This document shows positions 1-5,315 of a stretch of 5,315 bases of DNA, one piece after another. The stretch is from Gammaproteobacteria bacterium (GTDB lineage Bacteria; Pseudomonadota; Gammaproteobacteria; DSM-16500). The notes beneath the pieces were generated by a model, which was given only the letters and a program-made list of their open reading frames with translations, was not told the origin of the DNA and searched no databases. Positions within the stretch are counted from its first letter, which is position 1. Each line of letters opens with the position of its first letter. The stretch is from contig SCTP01000247.1 in assembly GCA_004322325.1 (NCBI GenBank), forward strand, positions 1 through 5,315. Direction: 5' to 3'. The translations under genes and the position numbers were made by a program.

Positions 1-1
1 T

Positions 2-877
2 ACTAACAATATTATCTACTTATGTGAAACAACATCAACTAAACGTCTTTTTTTTCTTGGCAGTATTGGATCATGCACTGCAAGTTTTGGTATTTTTATT
101 GCCTCTAGTATTGCAACTATTTTTTATGAGATATTTTCCTCTACATACCTATCATTATGGGGCTGGCGCCTTGCGTATTCCATATCATTATTAATTGGTG
201 TAACAACTTACTTAATGCGGCGAAATATGGAAGAAACTACTGTATTTCAAGAAATAGTTAATAAAAAACGCATAATTAATAATCCAATTCTTGATTCTTA
301 CAAATCACAAAGGAAAGATTATCTAATTGCATTTGGATTAACTCTATTACCTGCAACTGCTTTTAATTATGTTTTCATGTTTTTACCCAACTATTTAATT
401 AGCTCGCTAGGAACTAATGCAAGTAAAGCTCTTAGCGATAACTCAATCTCTCTATTGTTTAGATTATCTATAATTCCAATCCTTGGAATTATAGCAGATA
501 AAATTGGCGGCATTAAAATAGCGCGCTTAGCTAGTATCCTTTTTCTAATATTAAGCATTCCACTTTTTTATAGTATTATTTATCCTTCATTTTTCACTAC
601 AATTTCTATATACTTATTTGCTATATTAACAACCTTGAATGCTGCAACAACCCCGGGTTTGTTGATGAAAATGTTAAAACCAGAAACGAGATCTACAATA
701 TTTTCTTTTACTTTCAATTGTTGTTTTGGAATATTTGGTGGTATTGTTCCATTTATTAGTTTCTTACTAATTAATGAAACAGGAAGTAAAATGGCATCCG
801 TATATTATTTGATGTTCGCTGCTTTAATTACCTTTGTAGCAACCTTTTTCTTTAAAGGAAATCGCGGTTATGAATAA
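2..877 (+). CDS. MFS transporter, ProP-like metabolite:H+ symporter type, 5'-truncated by window edge
   Basis: Inner-membrane secondary transporter; substrate not determinable here. The frame is open from base 2 to the TAA at 875-877 (291 visible residues), so the ATG at 215 is internal: the 71 codons before it encode matching transporter sequence. Family members are usually about 420-440 residues, so some 130-150 N-terminal residues lie outside. Visible: a hydrophobic helix pair (about residues 17-70) ending in GWRLAYSISLLIG then MRRNMEETTVF, which matches the end of TM6 and the start of the central loop in ProP/MHS-family carriers (W-G-W-R ... R-R-x-x-E-E-T-x-x-F). After the loop come about six further hydrophobic helices. 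ADKIGGIKIAR (about residues 165-175) is the second MFS motif-A copy between TM8 and TM9. The last four bases of the final codons overlap the start of the next gene, which suggests coupled translation. Assignment to MFS is firm; the ProP-like subgroup is likely; osmolyte or carboxylate substrate would be a guess. Confidence 0.9.
   Translation, partial: TNNIIYLCETTSTKRLFFLGSIGSCTASFGIFIASSIATIFYEIFSSTYLSLWGWRLAYSISLLIGVTTYLMRRNMEETTVFQEIVNKKRIINNPILDSYKSQRKDYLIAFGLTLLPATAFNYVFMFLPNYLISSLGTNASKALSDNSISLLFRLSIIPILGIIADKIGGIKIARLASILFLILSIPLFYSIIYPSFFTTISIYLFAILTTLNAATTPGLLMKMLKPETRSTIFSFTFNCCFGIFGGIVPFISFLLINETGSKMASVYYLMFAALITFVATFFFKGNRGYE
854..859 (+). promoter_or_regulatory. Ribosome binding site of the autoinducer-binding gene, inside the transporter gene
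   Basis: AAAGGA lies 10 bases before the ATG at 870, within the last codons of the transporter. It supports ATG 870 as the start and translational coupling across the 8-bp overlap. Confidence 0.55.
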
Positions 878-1409
878 ATATAATTATTTACCTATTATTA
901 CCCCAACCACGAAACAAACTTTTTCTGATTACATAGATTCATTAGACATACCGCAAATAGATTATTTTGCGATTGGGATACAAAATACTGTTATTAAACG
1001 AAGCATCTCATTGATGTCATTACCAGAATGGCAAAAACATTTTGTAGATAACCATTATGCTAATTTTGATCCAGTACGAAGAATCTCTCTCTATACCAAA
1101 AGAAATTTAATTCCATTCTGTGAAATTGATCATCTTGATAATTTTGGTAAAGAAATTATGCAGCAAAGAAAAAATATGGGAATAAAAGATGGAATTATTT
1201 TAATGCAAAGATTTCCTAAATTTAATTTTATGATAACACTTGGTACTGGTTTTTCTAAATTTAATGCCTTTGACTTTATTAAAAGATATCATGATAGCAT
1301 TTTTTTAGTAAAAAGAGACTTGATTAACTTGATTGGAAAAGATGCAAAAAATTTTTTATCGCGAGAAGTATTTGATCCATTTACTCATCTTTCCAGCGAT
1401 GCCAAATAA
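870..1409 (+). CDS. LuxR-type autoinducer-binding-domain protein lacking the HTH domain
   Basis: A 179-residue protein resembling the N-terminal ligand-binding domain of LuxR-family quorum-sensing regulators. Visible: LPEW (W54) followed 13 residues later by D67-P68 in NFDPV, the same spacing as W60 and D73 in LasR, and MGIKDG (residues 103-108), matching the conserved G-x-x-x-G segment. The aromatic position equivalent to LasR W88, expected in the I-P-F-W-like segment, is C84. LuxR regulators are about 240 residues with a C-terminal GerE helix-turn-helix; here the protein stops at 179 and no such domain follows in any plus frame. ATG overlaps the transporter stop by 8 bp, with AAAGGA at 854-859 as ribosome site, so the two genes are coupled. 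It may sense a small molecule, possibly the transporter's substrate, or titrate ligand or partner; without DNA binding it cannot act as a normal regulator. The last nine codons overlap the 3' end of the convergent regulator gene. Confidence 0.85.
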   Translation: MNKYNYLPIITPTTKQTFSDYIDSLDIPQIDYFAIGIQNTVIKRSISLMSLPEWQKHFVDNHYANFDPVRRISLYTKRNLIPFCEIDHLDNFGKEIMQQRKNMGIKDGIILMQRFPKFNFMITLGTGFSKFNAFDFIKRYHDSIFLVKRDLINLIGKDAKNFLSREVFDPFTHLSSDAK

Positions 1410-2043
1410 CAGGAGCTACTCCATCAACGTCAACATTATAAAGGACAGGTTCAACAGTATTCTCATTAGGATTTAGACATGTTAAATTGTATCCTCCCAC
1501 AGAATTTTTAATGAATCTTCTAAAAAAACGCTCGCCATTTTTTAAATAAATAATACAATCTTTATTAATAAACACTTTTATAGCCTCGCCAAAACGCATT
1601 TTTCCACCGACATAATCACCAGGCCGATAAAATGGCCTCATATCATCATTAGAAACAATCATTATAACTGCGTTAGGATAGCTTTCTTTGAATGCGTTCG
1701 CCTCTCTAACCATCGCAACTTCATCATCTTCAAGGGACAGTTCTTTACTTGTCGGATTTGCAAAATAATGGCTTACTGTTACTGTTGTTTTCGGATCAAG
1801 CCCAACTCCTTCCATAATCCAATCTTCACTTACAATAAGTCCTTCGCCCCGATAAGCATCTACACATCGCTTTGCACCAGAGTGAGTAAGGCTGGTAGTT
1901 TCATTTTCCCATGATTTTAGGGTAACTTCAGGCAAGCCATATTTTTCTTGCAAATAAGCACGACTAACTCGTAAAAGCGAGCGAATGTATTTTAGCCTTT
2001 TACCAGGATTAGCTAACTCTTCTTTGTTCGGATCTATGGCCAT
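1381..2043 (-). CDS. C1/LexA-like regulator: N-terminal HTH, degenerate S24 peptidase-like C-terminal domain
   Basis: A 220-residue probable DNA-binding regulator. Residues about 16-48 (RLKYIRSLLRVS ... LPEVTLKSWEN) follow the Cro/C1-type HTH pattern ending in W-E-N. Residues about 127-193 have the S24 layout: NDDMRPFYRPGDYV (M135, P137, G142-D143), a strand-rich stretch, GERFFRRF and LNPN. In cleaving members the residue before M135 is the catalytic Ser and the later segment holds a Lys (V-K-R-L in LexA); here these are D134 and an F/R stretch, so self-cleavage is not expected. Start: ATG 2043 is preferred because AAGAGTGG lies a few bases upstream; an in-frame GTG at 2052 would give 223 residues but has no spaced ribosome site. 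It is divergent from def, and paired repeats in the shared upstream region could be its operators. Its 3' end overlaps the convergent autoinducer-binding gene by 29 bp. Target genes are unknown. Confidence 0.85.
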   Translation of the reverse strand: MAIDPNKEELANPGKRLKYIRSLLRVSRAYLQEKYGLPEVTLKSWENETTSLTHSGAKRCVDAYRGEGLIVSEDWIMEGVGLDPKTTVTVSHYFANPTSKELSLEDDEVAMVREANAFKESYPNAVIMIVSNDDMRPFYRPGDYVGGKMRFGEAIKVFINKDCIIYLKNGERFFRRFIKNSVGGYNLTCLNPNENTVEPVLYNVDVDGVAPVIWHRWKDE

Positions 2044-2050
2044 TCTATCC

Positions 2051-2157
2051 ACTCTTAAGTTATATTCATGTCATTAATTACCAGATATAATTTTTATCAG
2101 ATAAATTAATAGATAAGGCAAAATGATTAATTACCCAATATTAGATAATTTAAGAGT
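2051..2157. promoter_or_regulatory. Candidate operator region of the C1-like regulator: imperfect inverted and direct repeats
   Basis: ACTCTTAAGTTAT at 2051-2063 recurs inverted at 2145-2157 with one mismatch in 13. Between these arms, ATTAATTACC occurs twice in direct orientation at 2073-2082 and 2126-2135, 53 bp apart (about five helical turns). On the minus strand a weak promoter, TTGCCT (2116-2121) and GATAAA (2093-2098) with a 17-bp spacer, sits between the two direct repeats. The layout fits autoregulation by the adjacent HTH protein, but the stretch is very AT-rich and some repetition is expected by chance. Confidence 0.35.
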
Positions 2158-2190
2158 TTTTCTCAAGCTTAAGATGGATTTTTAAACAAA

Positions 2191-2218
2191 TTGATGTTTT
2201 TTGTGTTAAATATATACA
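2191..2218 (+). promoter_or_regulatory. Candidate sigma-70 promoter of def
   Basis: TTGATG (2191-2196) and TATACA (2213-2218) are separated by 16 bp, each matching four of six consensus bases, about 60 bp before the def start. It is a weak match in AT-rich DNA; the position is sensible. The rest of the gap between the regulator and def (2158-2190 and 2219-2264) shows no gene. Confidence 0.3.
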
Positions 2219-2264
2219 TAACATTCAAATTAATTCCTATTACAGAAAGATAAAGCCTCACTAT

Positions 2265-2269
2265 AGGAG
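2265..2269 (+). promoter_or_regulatory. Ribosome binding site of def
   Basis: AGGAG ends 8 bases before the ATG at 2278 and fixes that codon as the start of the deformylase. Confidence 0.7.
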
Positions 2270-2277
2270 AAAAAACT

Positions 2278-2793
2278 ATGGCGATTAAATCGGTCGTGAA
2301 GCTAGGCAACAAGCAACTAGCTAATCCGTCGTTGCCTGTTGAGCATTTTAAATCAGCAGAGCTTTTTGAGTTAATCCAAGACATGCTGGACACTATGAAG
2401 GAAAAAGGCGGTGTCGGTATTGCTGCTCCTCAAATTGGCCACAATAGGCGAGTTATCATATTTGGATTTGAGAAAAATGAACGCTATCCTAATGAAAAAC
2501 CTGTGCCATTCACTATTCTGATCAATCCAATCATCGAGATACTATCGGATGAAATGGTAGATGGCTGGGAAGGATGTTTAAGTGTACCTGGTTTGCGTGG
2601 ACTTGTCCCTCGTTATCAAAAAATCCGGTATAGCGGTTTTGATGCTGAAGGAAATCCTATCTCTCAAGTAGCTGAAGGATTTCACGCTCGTGTAGTGCAA
2701 CATGAATGCGATCATATTGATGGAATTTTGTTCCCACAACGTATCAAAGACATGCGATTTTTTGGGTTTGAGGAAGAAATTTTCGCTAAATAA
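2278..2793 (+). CDS. def: Peptide deformylase, second-type (def2-like) paralogue
   Basis: Iron-dependent hydrolase that removes the formyl group from the N-terminal methionine of nascent proteins in the cytoplasm. All three family motifs are intact in 171 residues, a normal length: GVGIAAPQ (45-52), EGCLSVP (98-104) and HECDH (142-146). Metal ligands are C100, H142 and H146; E143 is the catalytic base. The internal IFGFEKNERYP segment and the WEGCLSVPGLRGLVPR stretch resemble the def2 group found as an extra copy in many proteobacteria rather than the housekeeping gene beside fmt; that is recalled family knowledge, and no fmt is seen here. Strong AGGAG ribosome site. It is less AT-rich than the thioesterase that follows by rough count of short samples (near 48% versus near 27% GC), fitting an older core gene beside acquired ones. 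The thioesterase follows after 31 bp without a visible terminator. Its last ~25 bp reappear twice downstream. Confidence 0.95.
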   Translation: MAIKSVVKLGNKQLANPSLPVEHFKSAELFELIQDMLDTMKEKGGVGIAAPQIGHNRRVIIFGFEKNERYPNEKPVPFTILINPIIEILSDEMVDGWEGCLSVPGLRGLVPRYQKIRYSGFDAEGNPISQVAEGFHARVVQHECDHIDGILFPQRIKDMRFFGFEEEIFAK

Positions 2794-2800
2794 AGGCACC
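2745..2800 (+). repeat. def 3'-end repeat, copy 1 (within the intact gene)
   Basis: Reference copy of a degenerate repeat, covering the last ~16 codons of def and a few bases beyond. Its core 2758-2783 matches copy 2 (3251-3276) in 22 of 26 positions; 2764-2783 matches copy 3 in 17 of 20 with one gap. All three copies have the same orientation. Confidence 0.65.
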
Positions 2801-2809
2801 TGTTAGATT

Positions 2810-2816
2810 AGGGGAA
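2810..2816 (+). promoter_or_regulatory. Ribosome binding site of the thioesterase gene
   Basis: AGGGGAA lies 8 bases before the ATG at 2825, supporting that start. Confidence 0.55.
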
Positions 2817-2824
2817 TATAACAA

Positions 2825-3250
2825 ATGAATAAGATAGTCATTAATTTACCAGAAAAATATATATATTCCAAAATCCTTTCCGTTAGGATTTATGACATAA
2901 ACTACGGAAATCATGTTGGCCATGACTCCATTATTTCTTTACTTCATGAAGCTAGAGTAGCTTTCTTAAGAGAAAATAATCTCTCTGAAATGGACATATA
3001 CGGAAGTGGGTGGATAATGTCATCTATAAGTGCTTTATACAAAAGCCAGGCAAAATATGGTGATGATTTGGAAATATCTATCGGAATAGGAGAAATATCA
3101 CAAACAAGTATTGATTTTATTTATCAAGCCATAAATGTAATCTCTAAAAATGAAATTGCAAGAGCAATAACAAAAATGGTATTTTTTGATTACAAAAAAA
3201 ATAAGATTATGCCAGTCCCAAAGGAATTTGTTAATTTAATACGAAGGTAG
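2825..3250 (+). CDS. Hotdog-fold acyl-CoA thioesterase (4HBT/YbgC-FadM-like)
   Basis: A 141-residue protein of the length usual for single-domain hotdog thioesterases, which hydrolyse acyl-CoA or related thioesters in the cytoplasm. Visible: RIYDINYGNHVGHDS (residues 21-35) then LLHEARVAFL (39-48), matching the family pattern of an Asp (D24) a few residues before G-x-H and the long central helix with E-A-R. The I-N-Y-G-x-H-x-G form is typical of a subgroup annotated as thioesterase family proteins. The C-terminal half alternates strand-like segments, as in the hotdog sheet. It probably shares a transcript with def (31-bp gap, good ribosome site), but its composition is clearly more AT-rich and a copy of the def 3' end starts directly at its stop codon, so it looks inserted behind def. 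Substrate unknown. Confidence 0.85.
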   Translation: MNKIVINLPEKYIYSKILSVRIYDINYGNHVGHDSIISLLHEARVAFLRENNLSEMDIYGSGWIMSSISALYKSQAKYGDDLEISIGIGEISQTSIDFIYQAINVISKNEIARAITKMVFFDYKKNKIMPVPKEFVNLIRR

Positions 3251-3293
3251 TTTTTTTGGTTTGAGGGTAAAATTTTACAACATGTACGCATTA
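3251..3293 (+). repeat. def 3'-end repeat, copy 2
   Basis: Starts at the base after the thioesterase stop. 3251-3276 matches def 2758-2783 in 22 of 26 positions, including GGTTTGAGG. Read in the corresponding frame it gives FFWFEGKIL against FFGFEEEIF of the deformylase C-terminus. 3258-3293 also matches copy 3 (4118-4153) in 24 of 36 ungapped positions and both end in GCATTA. No function is evident; it fills the gap between two convergent genes. Confidence 0.6.
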
Positions 3294-3329
3294 CTTTTTA
3301 GCTATACCCATTAATTTCAAATTTTAAAG

Positions 3330-4025
3330 TTATTCCGCTGCAAGAATATTCTCTTCTAACATTTTTTTATGCCAATAAGAATCAAAATAATGTACCTTCG
3401 AGGTTGATGGTATATTTTCTCTTTCAAGCATAAGAATTATCATTTCTTGTGGGAGGTCAATCCCATGCTTTCTTATTTCATTTACACACTCATCAATATT
3501 GAAAAAAGTTTTATTTTCACCATGAAGTTGATCTAAATGATATGGTATATCATCCTCTATATCCGGTGATAAACTACCACTATAATCGTGTTGAAGAAAA
3601 TATTTATAACCTTTTATCCTAGGAAGCCATGCAATAACTGCTTTGATGGTGCAATTTTTTGATGATAACGCCTTTAAAAAAGGATCATTCTTATGATCTT
3701 CATTAATTCGACATTCAGTTTTTCTAGCACGATAAATAAAATAACCTGCCCCTTCGTATATTTTCCGCCGTTTTGATTTTTCAAAACGGTTTTTTCTATA
3801 GACCCATGGCTGAATACCTAAAATATGATAAGAAATGAATTCGCCTAGTCCACTTTCAAATAATTCTTTTGGCCATAAAAATGAATATGTCATTGATTTT
3901 ACAATGATACCAATAGGTAATTTTCGATTGAAAAGAAATGGAACACACTCCATAAGTATCTTTACGACAAATGCAATGTAAATCATTGCTACTATGTTAA
4001 CAGCTATATGAAAAAAATTATTCAT
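3330..4025 (-). CDS. Hypothetical protein with N-terminal membrane anchor
   Basis: Not recognised. 231 residues from ATG 4025, which is preferred over the in-frame TTG at 4028 because AGGAA lies about 8 bases upstream. Residues about 5-32 form a long hydrophobic helix (FHIAVNIVAMIYIAFVV...), and a second weaker hydrophobic stretch lies at about 38-52. A basic patch (KNRFEKSKRRK, 78-88) follows, consistent with a cytoplasmic C-terminal part of about 150-180 residues. That part contains IKAVIAWLPRIKGYKYF (127-143), an acidic segment (SPDIEDDIP, 153-161) and a mixed, probably helical end. No catalytic motif or known domain is visible. It lies on the same strand as, and downstream of, the P-loop ATPase, but 125 bp separate them and a def remnant lies in that gap, so shared transcription is uncertain. 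It is convergent with the thioesterase, and both flanks carry def 3'-end copies. Confidence 0.7.
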   Translation of the reverse strand: MNNFFHIAVNIVAMIYIAFVVKILMECVPFLFNRKLPIGIIVKSMTYSFLWPKELFESGLGEFISYHILGIQPWVYRKNRFEKSKRRKIYEGAGYFIYRARKTECRINEDHKNDPFLKALSSKNCTIKAVIAWLPRIKGYKYFLQHDYSGSLSPDIEDDIPYHLDQLHGENKTFFNIDECVNEIRKHGIDLPQEMIILMLERENIPSTSKVHYFDSYWHKKMLEENILAAE

Positions 4026-4097
4026 CAAAATTTTTCCTAAAATAGTTCATTAATTAACGGCACTAACTTTAGCATAAAGCGACTTCCTCATACAGTC

Positions 4098-4153
4098 TAC
4101 AAAGAGGTGTGGTTTTGGGTTTAAGGATAAATTTTCTTCATAAGATGGCATTA
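4098..4153 (+). pseudogene. Degenerate fragment of a deformylase C-terminus (def 3'-end repeat, copy 3)
   Basis: Read on the plus strand, 4098-4115 gives YKEVWF against IKDMRF of the intact deformylase (residues 156-161). After a 2-base loss in the T run, 4117-4143 gives GFKDKFSS then a stop, against GFEEEIFAK and stop. At DNA level 4117-4135 matches def 2764-2783 in 17 of 20 positions with one gap, and CAAAGA plus a shared GGCA beyond the stop extend it. Possible further upstream similarity (INGTNF at 4053-4070 against IDGILF) is weak. The fragment covers the 3' end of the ATPase gene and lies upstream of the hypothetical gene. It is not translatable as a deformylase. Confidence 0.55.
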
Positions 4154-5284
4154 ATATTTATAATTAGTCTCTCCGGAAAGTACACTCTTAACTAGAGGAT
4201 CTAAAATCCTATAATAACCCTCTTTATCCACATAAAGATAATCTTTTTCACATAAAACAGATATGGCTTGCGATATACTACTTGGTGACATTGCCCATTT
4301 ACCGGAAAAACTTTTACTTAAAACCTCTTTTGTCGGATTCTGGTTTGAGAGATTAATAAGTAATTTTCTTTGATTGAGGCTTAATAATTCAATTTCCCTT
4401 TCAATAAGAGATCTATTTTCCAAAACGTATTGTTCCCAAAAGTTATTTACTATATTTTCTTCTAAATATTTTTCTGTCCACAACAATGAACATAATTTAT
4501 TTACATAATATGGATGTCTCTCAGTAAGGGCAAAAATCATCTGTAATACAAAATCAGGTAATTTGTTATTCCACTTATCAATGGCTGCCTTTTGAATGAA
4601 TGGCTCATAATCTTTTTCTAAAATTCTATCCAAAAAAATTACATCACATAATTTGTAAAATGGTCTTTTCTTATCATAAAACATTTGTTGCATTAAATGT
4701 CTATTGCTTCCTGAAAAAACATACGATATACAAGTAGATTTCTGCGCTGCTTCACGTATTGCTGCTTCAATGGAATGATCTTTTGTAATTTCTCCCAATA
4801 CTTGAAATTCATCCATATATAAAATAGCTTTCTTCTTTTTAGTTTTTGCACATTGATGTAATTTTTCTAGAGAGTCATAAATAACGTCTGCTGCCTTCTT
4901 TTTTCGCTTGTTAAAATTCAACTTAATACCAGCTTTTCCCAAAACAACTCCCACCTCCATTCCAGAAAATAAATCTGTTGCAAGTTTAAGTAGTCGTTTA
5001 GGCGCTGTTTCAAACTGACCGATAAGAACTCCTATACCATTGAGCACAGCTGTTTGTATATCTTCTTCAGTTAACTCTTTATATAAATCTATATGTGCAA
5101 AAGGAACTCTGGCATGCTGAAAAGCATTAATAGCAAGGCTTGTTTTACCATAACGACGCGGAGATATAATCAAAACTGGGTTAGTACCTTCTATATTAGC
5201 TGTTAGTCTTTTAATCTCTTCTTTTCTGTTACAAAAAGCATGTCCTAAAGCTAAATGAGTAGGGAAATAATTTATGTTGCTCAT
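4151..5284 (-). CDS. AAA+/STAND-like P-loop ATPase (archaeal-type ATPase family, COG1672-like)
   Basis: A 377-residue cytoplasmic ATPase of unknown biological role. Domains in order: FCNRKEEIKRL (17-27), the F-x-G/N-R-x-x-E-x-x-x-L entry motif of this family; Walker A SPRRYGKTSL (41-50; K47, T48) in the P-R-R-x-G-K-T form typical of ATPase_2/COG1672 proteins; Walker B AILYMDEF (153-160; D158, E159); sensor-1-like SGSNRHL (191-197); RPFYKL (207-212), common in the family after the sensor; a helical lid; and a C-terminal region (about 296-370) with winged-helix character (SPSSISQAISVLCEKDYLYV then YYRILDPLVK). The start is firm: AAAGGAGG ends 6 bases before ATG 5284. The 3' end overlaps the def remnant. 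Such ATPases are often found in accessory or mobile DNA; a defence or regulatory role is possible but nothing here proves it. Confidence 0.88.
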   Translation of the reverse strand: MSNINYFPTHLALGHAFCNRKEEIKRLTANIEGTNPVLIISPRRYGKTSLAINAFQHARVPFAHIDLYKELTEEDIQTAVLNGIGVLIGQFETAPKRLLKLATDLFSGMEVGVVLGKAGIKLNFNKRKKKAADVIYDSLEKLHQCAKTKKKKAILYMDEFQVLGEITKDHSIEAAIREAAQKSTCISYVFSGSNRHLMQQMFYDKKRPFYKLCDVIFLDRILEKDYEPFIQKAAIDKWNNKLPDFVLQMIFALTERHPYYVNKLCSLLWTEKYLEENIVNNFWEQYVLENRSLIEREIELLSLNQRKLLINLSNQNPTKEVLSKSFSGKWAMSPSSISQAISVLCEKDYLYVDKEGYYRILDPLVKSVLSGETNYKY

Positions 5285-5290
5285 TTGTTT

Positions 5291-5310
5291 CCTCCTTTAT
5301 GTTTCATAAA
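5291..5310 (-). promoter_or_regulatory. Strong ribosome binding site of the ATPase with adjoining small inverted repeat
   Basis: AAAGGAGG (complement of 5291-5298) lies 6 bases before the ATG at 5284. TTTATG and CATAAA (5296-5301 and 5305-5310) form a 6-bp inverted repeat with a 3-base loop that touches the ribosome site. The arms are AT-rich, so a regulatory hairpin is only a possibility. Confidence 0.5.
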
Positions 5311-5315
5311 TTATG

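Noticed and set aside
1410..1600. Search for a frameshifted LuxR HTH domain after the autoinducer-binding gene
   Set aside because: The stretch encodes the C-terminus of the regulator on the minus strand, and no plus frame shows a GerE-like segment.
2169..2393. Minus-strand open frame of 74 codons
   Set aside because: It overlaps the def start and its promoter region, has no family resemblance and no good ribosome site; it is a shadow of def.
2578..2799. Minus-strand open frame of 73 codons inside def
   Set aside because: Antisense to the conserved deformylase C-terminal half, with no recognisable protein features.
3267..3278. Perfect palindrome GTAAAATTTTAC between convergent genes, considered as a terminator
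   Set aside because: The stem is nearly all A/T with no loop and no following T run; it is better explained as part of the def 3'-end repeat.
2745..4153. The three repeats as ends of an insertion sequence or an integron cassette array
   Set aside because: Copies are in direct orientation, lie inside or derive from coding sequence, lack terminal inverted repeats, and no transposase or integrase is present. An array-like origin remains only a hypothesis.
1..5315. CRISPR arrays, tRNA, rRNA or riboswitches
   Set aside because: No regularly spaced repeats and no cloverleaf or conserved RNA motif were seen on either strand by reading.

Overview
The window is AT-rich bacterial DNA. It carries a ProP-like MFS transporter paired with a LuxR-type autoinducer-binding protein, a C1/LexA-like regulator, a peptide deformylase, and an accessory cluster. 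Codon use, low GC and protein style suggest a gammaproteobacterium of the Legionella type; this is inference from protein resemblance, not a database match.

Left part (2-1409, + strand): the C-terminal two thirds of a metabolite:H+ symporter-type MFS transporter, cut by the window edge. Its stop overlaps by 8 bp the start of a 179-residue protein with a LuxR autoinducer-binding domain and no DNA-binding domain. The two look translationally coupled, so a small-molecule sensor is tied to a transporter. The sensor gene ends inside the 3' end of the next, convergent gene.

Middle (1381-3250): a minus-strand regulator with an HTH and a degenerate S24 (LexA/CI-like) domain lacking the expected catalytic serine. 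It is divergent from a second-type peptide deformylase gene (def) with all catalytic motifs intact. The intergenic stretch 2044-2277 holds repeats that could be regulator sites. A small hotdog-fold thioesterase follows def after 31 bp on the same strand.

Right part (3330-5284, - strand): a protein of unknown function with a hydrophobic N-terminus, and upstream of it an AAA+/STAND-like P-loop ATPase with a C-terminal winged-helix-like region.

The most unusual signal is that the last ~25-55 bp of def recur, degenerate and in the same orientation, at 3251-3293 (right after the thioesterase) and at about 4098-4153 (between the unknown gene and the ATPase). In both copies a reading frame still resembles the deformylase C-terminus. 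The thioesterase and the unknown gene are therefore each bracketed by def 3'-end remnants, as expected if the 3' end of def has been a repeated insertion or recombination point that accumulated accessory genes.
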